9,242 bases of DNA, taken from positions 1-9,242 of the forward strand of contig JANQGL010000015.1 of NCBI GenBank assembly GCA_028277325.1. The letters are read 5' to 3'. Position numbers and translations under genes: made by a program. Shown one piece after another: positions 5,256-9,242 of the stretch (the stretch's first letter is position 1; the number at the start of each line of letters is the position of its first letter). This stretch comes from Magnetospira sp. GTDB taxonomy: Bacteria > Pseudomonadota > Alphaproteobacteria > Rhodospirillales > Magnetospiraceae. Below the pieces are notes generated by a model. It was given only the letters and a program-made list of their open reading frames with translations. It searched no databases and had not been told where the DNA came from.

Positions 5256-6188
5256 ATGGCGGTCCCCACTCTCAAGCAGTTGCGATACCTCGTCTCCTTG
5301 GCCGACCTGCGCAATTTCAGCCGTGCCGCGGAGGCTTGTTTCGTGACCCAGTCGGCGCTCAGCGGCGCCATCCAGGACCTGGAATCCCTGCTCGGGGTGT
5401 CCTTGTTCGAGCGTACCAAACGCAAGGTGCTGCCGACTCCGGTCGGCCTCCAACTGGCCGAGCGGGCGCGCAAGATCCTCAATGACGTCGACGCGCTGGT
5501 CGAGCTGGCCCGCGCGCAGGGCGATCCGTTCACGCAGCCGGTCCGCCTGGGGGTGATCCCCACCATCGGGCCGTTCCTGCTGCCGGCCATGCCGCAGCTC
5601 CTGCGCCAGGACTTCCCCGACCTCAAGCTGGTCCTGCGCGAGGACCAGACGGCGCGCCTGCTGGAGCAGTTGACGGCCGGCGAACTGGACCTGTTGATCC
5701 TGGCGTTTCCCTATCCGCTGCCCGACGGGCTGGAGGTGGAGACGTTCATGGACGATCCGTTCTGGGTCGCCTGTCCGCGCGGCCATCCGCTGTCCGGGAC
5801 GCGGCCGGTCGAGGCGGCGCGGGTGCCGCGCGAGGAGCTGCTGTTGCTGGAGGACGGCCACTGCCTGCGCGATCACGCGCTGGCCGCCTGCCGCCTGGAG
5901 GGCGAGGCACGCTCGGCGGCGATCCAGGGGACCAGCCTTTATACCCTGCTGCAGATGGTGGCCAACGGGCTCGGCATCACCCTGGTGCCGGCGATGGCCA
6001 TCGGGGCGCCGCTGCTGACCGGCCTGGAAGCCGAGTTCCTGCCCATGTCGCCCGGCACCCCGACCCGCCGGGTCGGCTTCGTGTGGCGCCGCTCGTCGGC
6101 CCGCGGACCGGTGTTCCGCCGCCTGGCCGACCTGCTGCGCGTCGGCGCGGTCAACGTCCCGGCAGGAACGGCGAGTCCGGGTCCGTGA
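5256..6188 (+). CDS. oxyR: OxyR, LysR-type hydrogen peroxide sensor
   Basis: This 310-residue LysR-type regulator has an N-terminal winged helix-turn-helix at about residues 5-65 (FSRAAEACFVTQSALSGAIQ) and an effector domain behind it. OxyR-specific features are TIGPFLLP at 103-110 and the LEDGHCLRDHALAAC block. C203 and C212 are nine residues apart, as are C199 and C208 of E. coli OxyR, and H202 precedes the peroxidatic cysteine. Peroxide oxidises the pair to a disulfide and switches DNA binding. It is divergent from rubrerythrin, which is probably a target, and an inverted repeat around its own ribosome site suggests autoregulation. GGGAG lies nine bases before ATG. The last 38 bases overlap the convergent membrane protein gene. 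Identification as OxyR and not a generic LysR protein is strong because of the cysteine motif. Confidence 0.94.
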   Translation: MAVPTLKQLRYLVSLADLRNFSRAAEACFVTQSALSGAIQDLESLLGVSLFERTKRKVLPTPVGLQLAERARKILNDVDALVELARAQGDPFTQPVRLGVIPTIGPFLLPAMPQLLRQDFPDLKLVLREDQTARLLEQLTAGELDLLILAFPYPLPDGLEVETFMDDPFWVACPRGHPLSGTRPVEAARVPREELLLLEDGHCLRDHALAACRLEGEARSAAIQGTSLYTLLQMVANGLGITLVPAMAIGAPLLTGLEAEFLPMSPGTPTRRVGFVWRRSSARGPVFRRLADLLRVGAVNVPAGTASPGP

Positions 6189-6519
6189 GCGGCCGGTGCT
6201 TGAACAGGATCGCGAACCCGGTCGCGACCCGCAGGATGTACCACAGGCCGACGACACCCGTCGCCACGTAGCCGATGGTCGGACCGGCGAAATACATCAC
6301 GCCGTAGGCCACCGCGCCGCCGATCACGGCGCCCCAGAAGGTGCGGATCAGCCAGGTCATGTGGGATTCATACGCGGTCCCGTCGGCGTCGCGCCGCTTC
6401 AGATAGGCGATCACCACCCCGATCACCGCCAGCAGCGCCAGCAGGAAGCTCATCACGAACAGGGAATAGACGATCATCGCCACGGTGCGCGGGGTTTCCT
6501 GGCCGATTAGGCGGGTCAT
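6151..6519 (-). CDS. Small inner-membrane protein, DUF4870/COG3671-like
   Basis: This 122-residue protein has three predicted membrane segments at about residues 13-40, 61-79 and 81-105. A charged KRRDADGTAYESHMTWLIRTFW stretch lies between the first two. The ESHxxWLIRTFW motif resembles the uncharacterised COG3671/DUF4870 membrane proteins; I place it there from memory and with moderate confidence. No catalytic residues are visible, so no function is assigned. ATG at 6519 is preceded by CCGGAGAG nine bases upstream, which begins right after the mlaC stop (TAA, 6537-6535); the 15-base gap suggests cotranscription with mlaC. Its 3' end overlaps the convergent oxyR by 38 bases (6151-6188), and the overlapped part encodes the hydrophilic tail. 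Confidence 0.8.
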   Translation of the reverse strand: MTRLIGQETPRTVAMIVYSLFVMSFLLALLAVIGVVIAYLKRRDADGTAYESHMTWLIRTFWGAVIGGAVAYGVMYFAGPTIGYVATGVVGLWYILRVATGFAILFKHRPLTDPDSPFLPGR

Positions 6520-6534
6520 GGGACGGCTCTCCGG

Positions 6535-7176
6535 TTACGGGTTGGCGGACGGCGCGGGCGCCAGATCGCCGGTCTTCTCGCGCAGCACCGCCAGCAGGCC
6601 GGCCACGCTGCGCCCCTCGCGGCTGATCACCGAGCCGAATTCGGAGCGCTGGGTCTGCGCCATGCTGACGCCCTCCACGATCACGTCGTAGATGCGGTAC
6701 GGCGCGCCGTCGCTGGCCGCGCGCACCCGCCAGTCGACCCGCACCTGCTGGCCGTCGCCCGGCCGCTTGAGCAGCGAGTGAACCATCACGTCGGCCTCGC
6801 CGACCGCTTCGCTGCCGACCAGTTCCAGTTGCTCGCCCGCGTACTCGGCGAACCGGTCCACGTAGGTGACCACGATCAGGTCCTCGAACAACGCCAGGTA
6901 TTCCGACTTCTCCTCCGGCGTGGCGCGGGTCCAGTAGCGGCCGAGCACCCAGCGGCCGATCGCCTCGACCGCGAAGTTCTCGTTGAGGATGTCGCGGAAA
7001 ATCGCCATGCGCTCGGTGCGCGACCGCTCGGTATCGGTCAGCAGGCTGATGGCTTTCTCGGCCATCGATTCGATGAACCGCTGTTCGCCGCCGCCGCTGG
7101 CGGCGGCCGGAGGCGGCGCCGCGGCGAGCAGAAAGCCGGCGGCAAGGGCAATCAGAAGGGGACGTCGGGGGATCAT
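6535..7176 (-). CDS. mlaC: MlaC family periplasmic phospholipid-binding protein
   Basis: MlaC (Ttg2D family) carries phospholipids through the periplasm between the outer membrane and the MlaFEDB inner-membrane complex, helping keep the outer membrane asymmetric. From ATG at 7176 the protein has 213 residues, a normal length. The N-terminus is a signal peptide: MIPRR, a hydrophobic core of about residues 7-20, and a likely cut after AAA near residue 26. Family blocks are IGRWVLGRYWTRATPEEKSEYLALFE (73-98) and YRIYDVIVEGVSMAQTQRSEF (160-180). The open frame extends to 7350, but the added part is Arg-rich and would bury the signal peptide. GAGG ten bases upstream is a modest ribosome site. No mlaF, mlaE or mlaD is visible nearby; the downstream neighbour is a small membrane protein. 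Confidence 0.92.
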   Translation of the reverse strand: MIPRRPLLIALAAGFLLAAAPPPAAASGGGEQRFIESMAEKAISLLTDTERSRTERMAIFRDILNENFAVEAIGRWVLGRYWTRATPEEKSEYLALFEDLIVVTYVDRFAEYAGEQLELVGSEAVGEADVMVHSLLKRPGDGQQVRVDWRVRAASDGAPYRIYDVIVEGVSMAQTQRSEFGSVISREGRSVAGLLAVLREKTGDLAPAPSANP

Positions 7177-7286
7177 CGTGCGGGGCCTCGGGGAGAGTCG
7201 TCTTGAAGGGAGAGTCCGTCGGCCGGCGGCGGGCCGGCGCGGGCGGCGACCGTCAGTCCGGCGTGCAGACTCCCGTTGCGGGGCAT
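7173..7286 (-). CDS. Possible 37-residue leader ORF overlapping the mlaC start
   Basis: ATG at 7286 is preceded by GGAGG (7301-7297) with a ten-base gap, and the frame runs 37 codons to TGA at 7175-7173. That TGA overlaps the mlaC ATG as ATGA, the arrangement used for translational coupling. The peptide (starting MPRNGSLHAGLTVAARAG) has no recognisable domain. In such GC-rich DNA short open frames arise easily, so this may be chance; the ribosome site and exact overlap are the only reasons to list it. Confidence 0.25.
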   Translation of the reverse strand: MPRNGSLHAGLTVAARAGPPPADGLSLQDDSPRGPAR

Positions 7287-7385
7287 GCGGATACCACCTC
7301 CGGAAACCAATCCAGCTGCCTCGGGGGTGGCCGCGCGGGGGTTCGGCCACCGTCGAATGGGTCTATGGACTATCACAGCGCGGCG

Positions 7386-7471
7386 CGAAATGCCAGATTT
7401 CGCCCGGCGCGGCGCGGCATCGCGGCAACGCCCTGTTGCCGTGAAACCACGCCCCGATCCCCCAACGGGGC
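7386..7471. other. Series of perfect stem-loops upstream of metF
   Basis: Three exact inverted repeats follow one another: CGAAAT/ATTTCG (7386-7391, 7397-7402, 5-base loop), CGGCAAC/GTTGCCG (7423-7429, 7435-7441, 5-base loop) and GCCCCG/CGGGGC (7451-7456, 7466-7471, 9-base loop). The rest of the 363-base gap between mlaC and metF shows nothing else clear apart from the short ORF and a promoter candidate. If transcription begins upstream, these would form a structured metF leader; if it begins near 7517, they would be upstream DNA. They do not match the SAM-II, SAH or cobalamin riboswitch cores as I know them. Confidence 0.35.
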
Positions 7472-7481
7472 GGGCGGGACC

Positions 7482-7510
7482 TTGCGGTCGGGGCCGCGAC
7501 ACCGTATACC
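7482..7510 (+). promoter_or_regulatory. Candidate promoter for metF-metH
   Basis: TTGCGG (7482-7487), within CTTGCGG, and TATACC (7505-7510) are separated by 17 bases. The CTTG start of the -35 and the TATA of the -10 fit alphaproteobacterial housekeeping promoters. The transcript would begin near 7517, leaving a leader of about 23 bases that includes the ribosome site AAGGAG. Confidence 0.4.
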
Positions 7511-7539
7511 GCGACTCCCGGCGAGCAAGGAGAAATCCC

Positions 7540-8463
7540 GTGACTTCGATCCCCGCGACCGAGCCGCGCGTGGCGTTTCCGCCGATCGTGCCGGCGCTCC
7601 CGCGCGACGTGAAAGTGTCGTTCGAGTTCTTTCCGCCGAAGACGGAGAAGATGGAGGCGGCCCTGTGGGACGCCATCAAGACCCTGGAACCCCTGGCCCC
7701 CAGCTTCGTCTCGGTGACCTACGGGGCCGGCGGCTCGACCCGCGAACGGACCCACGCCACGGTGGTGCGCATCCTGCGCGAGACCGCCCTGAACCCGGCC
7801 GCCCACCTGACCTGCGTCGCCTCGACCCGCGACGAGGTGAACGCCGTGGCGCGCCAGTACTGGGACGAGGGCGTGCGCCACATCGTCGCCCTGCGCGGCG
7901 ATCCGCCGGACGGCGAGACGACCTACGCGCCGCATCCGGGCGGCTACGACTACGCGACCGACCTGGTGGCCGGCCTGAAACGGATCGCCGACTTCGAGAT
8001 CTCGGTCGCCGCCTATCCCGAGGTGCATCCCGAGGCGCCCGGCCCGGAGGCCGACCTGGACAACCTGAAGCGCAAGATCGACGCCGGGGCGCGCCGCGCG
8101 ATCACCCAGTTCTTCTTCGATCCGGCGGTCTACCTGCGGTTCCGCGACCGCTGCCGGGCGGCCGGCATCGACGTGCCGATCGTGCCCGGCATCCTGCCGG
8201 TGACCAACTTCGCCCAGGTGTGCAGGTTCGCCGGGATGTGCGGGGCCGGCATTCCCGACTGGCTGGCCGCCATGTTCGAGGGGCTGGACGACATGCCGGA
8301 CACCCGCAAGCTGGTCGCCGCCACCCTGGCCGCCGACCAGTGCCGGGTTCTGTCGGCCGAGGGGGTGGACGCGTTCCACTTCTACACCCTGAACCGGGCC
8401 GAGCTGACCTACGCCATCTGCCACCTGTTGGGGGTGCGCCCGACTCCGACGGACGGAGGCTGA
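7540..8463 (+). CDS. metF: Methylenetetrahydrofolate reductase (NAD(P)H)
   Basis: MetF reduces 5,10-methylenetetrahydrofolate to 5-methyltetrahydrofolate with FAD and NADH, supplying the methyl group for methionine synthase. The 307-residue protein is a TIM barrel of normal length. VSFEFFPPKT (26-35) carries the catalytic Glu at 29, TYGAGGS (60-66) follows, and ALRGDPP (117-123) holds the Asp at 121 that matches E. coli Asp120. AAYPEVHPEA (157-166) and ITQFFFD (188-194) are further family blocks. The start is GTG at 7540, seven bases after AAGGAG (7527-7532). The open frame upstream to 7276 includes unrelated sequence and is rejected. The metH ATG follows one base after the metF stop, so the two are an operon. 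Identification is secure. Confidence 0.95.
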   Translation: MTSIPATEPRVAFPPIVPALPRDVKVSFEFFPPKTEKMEAALWDAIKTLEPLAPSFVSVTYGAGGSTRERTHATVVRILRETALNPAAHLTCVASTRDEVNAVARQYWDEGVRHIVALRGDPPDGETTYAPHPGGYDYATDLVAGLKRIADFEISVAAYPEVHPEAPGPEADLDNLKRKIDAGARRAITQFFFDPAVYLRFRDRCRAAGIDVPIVPGILPVTNFAQVCRFAGMCGAGIPDWLAAMFEGLDDMPDTRKLVAATLAADQCRVLSAEGVDAFHFYTLNRAELTYAICHLLGVRPTPTDGG

Positions 8464-8464
8464 C

Positions 8465-9242
8465 ATGGCGCATATCCTCGACGCGTTGAACGAGTCCGTG
8501 CTGCTGTGCGACGGCGGCATGGGGTCGCGCGTGCAGGCCCTCGACCTGGAGGTGGACAAGGACTTCTGGGGCCACGAGAACTGCACCGACATCCTGACCC
8601 GGTCGCGCCCCGACGTGGTGCGCGAGGTGCACCGGGGCTACTACGCGGCCGGCGCCGACATGGTGATCACCAACACCTTCGGCACCTCGCCGGTGACGCT
8701 GGGCGAGTTCGGGTTGGAGGACGAGGCGTTCGGCCTGTCCAAGGAAGCGGCCGAACTGGCCCGCGAGGTGGCCGGGGAGTTCGCCGACGGGCGGGCCCGC
8801 TTCGTGCTCGGCGACGTCGGCCCGGGCACCAAGCTGCCGAGCCTCGGGCATATCGACTACGACACCCTGGAGGCCGCCCTCAAGATCCAATGCGACGGCC
8901 TGGTCGCCGGCGGGGTCGACGCCATCCTGATCGAGACCTGCCAGGACCCGTTGCAGATCAAGGCGGCGGTCAACGCCGCCAAGCTGGCCCGCGCGGCGGC
9001 CGGTACCGACACCCCGATCTTCGTCCAGGTGACGGTGGAGACCACCGGAACCCTGCTGGTCGGGGCCGACATCGCCGCCGCGGCGACCGCCGTCGAGGCG
9101 CTCGACGTGGACCTGATGGGGCTCAACTGCGCCACCGGGCCGCAGGAGATGGCCGAGCACGTCCGCTGGCTCGGTCAGAACTGGGCCGGCCCGATGACCG
9201 TGATGCCGAATGCCGGTCTGCCGGAGCTGGTCGACGGCCAGA
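8465..9242 (+). CDS. metH: Methionine synthase, homocysteine-binding N-terminal part (runs off the window)
   Basis: The 259 visible residues are the homocysteine S-methyltransferase barrel of B12-dependent methionine synthase. LLCDGGMGSRVQ (13-24), the GADMVITNTFGTSP block (63-76), AILIETCQDP (153-162) and GLNCATGP (219-226) fit the family. C222 is the first of the three zinc-binding cysteines; the GG-C-C pair that completes the site lies beyond the window. The enzyme moves the methyl group from methyltetrahydrofolate via cobalamin to homocysteine. GGAGG (8455-8459) lies five bases before ATG and only one base separates it from the metF stop. Whether the gene encodes a full-length MetH with folate, cobalamin and reactivation domains, or a separate homocysteine-binding subunit of a split enzyme, cannot be decided from this fragment. 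Confidence 0.9.
   Translation, partial: MAHILDALNESVLLCDGGMGSRVQALDLEVDKDFWGHENCTDILTRSRPDVVREVHRGYYAAGADMVITNTFGTSPVTLGEFGLEDEAFGLSKEAAELAREVAGEFADGRARFVLGDVGPGTKLPSLGHIDYDTLEAALKIQCDGLVAGGVDAILIETCQDPLQIKAAVNAAKLARAAAGTDTPIFVQVTVETTGTLLVGADIAAAATAVEALDVDLMGLNCATGPQEMAEHVRWLGQNWAGPMTVMPNAGLPELVDGQ

Noticed and set aside
5076..6257. Upstream extension of the rubrerythrin frame to a 532-residue fusion
   Set aside because: The added part is antisense to oxyR and crosses the AT-rich control region. AGGAGG placed right before the ATG at 5075 shows the real start.
7276..7539. Extended metF start at 7276
   Set aside because: The 88 extra codons match no MetF N-terminus and cross stem-loops. AAGGAG seven bases before GTG at 7540 gives a normal length.
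7177..7539. tRNA, or SAM, SAH or cobalamin riboswitch in the metF upstream gap
   Set aside because: I looked for a tRNA T-arm and for the conserved riboswitch cores on both strands and found no convincing match; only generic stem-loops remain.
7363..9160. Long minus-strand frames opposite metF and metH (7363-8592 and 8102-9160)
   Set aside because: Antisense to genes with strong family motifs; the translations look like reverse-strand shadows and carry no domain I recognise.
1..9242. Mobile element, prophage, CRISPR or defence island
   Set aside because: No transposase, integrase, spaced direct repeats or terminal repeats are seen, and codon style is uniform through the genes.

Overview
The window is a GC-rich chromosomal segment, probably from an alphaproteobacterium of the Rhodospirillales type. 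The evidence is gene content and protein flavour: a nadD-rsfS-rlmH block, the methionine synthase N-terminus, an orphan mlaC, and an OxyR next to a rubrerythrin. The taxonomic call is inference, since no rRNA or marker tree is available here. All genes share the same GC-rich codon style. I see no transposase, integrase, tRNA, rRNA or CRISPR array.

Layout. 1-720 (+): the last 38 codons of iorA and all of iorB, the two subunits of indolepyruvate:ferredoxin oxidoreductase. 826-2337 (-): nadD, rsfS and rlmH, a housekeeping block for NAD synthesis and ribosome maturation/silencing, convergent with iorAB. 2511-5075 (-): a rubrerythrin, a GlpC/HdrD-like Fe-S protein with two ferredoxin clusters and two CCG-type domains, and a DUF3501 protein. 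5256-6188 (+): oxyR, divergent from the rubrerythrin across an AT-rich control region. 6151-7176 (-): mlaC followed by a small membrane protein, convergent with oxyR and overlapping its 3' end. 7540-9242 (+): metF and the 5' part of metH, the two folate/B12 steps of methionine synthesis.

The most interesting block is 2511-6188. OxyR keeps both redox cysteines and faces a rubrerythrin that keeps all seven diiron ligands but has no rubredoxin domain, so it needs an outside electron donor. The Fe-S protein in the same operon is an obvious candidate donor, and DUF3501 is a partner of unknown function. Together they look like an OxyR-controlled peroxide-reducing module. Strong GC hairpins sit after each gene of this operon.

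A second notable point is the rsfS start. The only codon at the right distance from a near-perfect Shine-Dalgarno sequence is ATA, and it overlaps the nadD stop as ATAA where ATGA would be usual. The only ordinary start codon (GTG at 1648) would remove the conserved first helix. Longer non-coding stretches are few; 7177-7539 holds a possible 37-codon ORF overlapping mlaC, several hairpins and a probable metF promoter.
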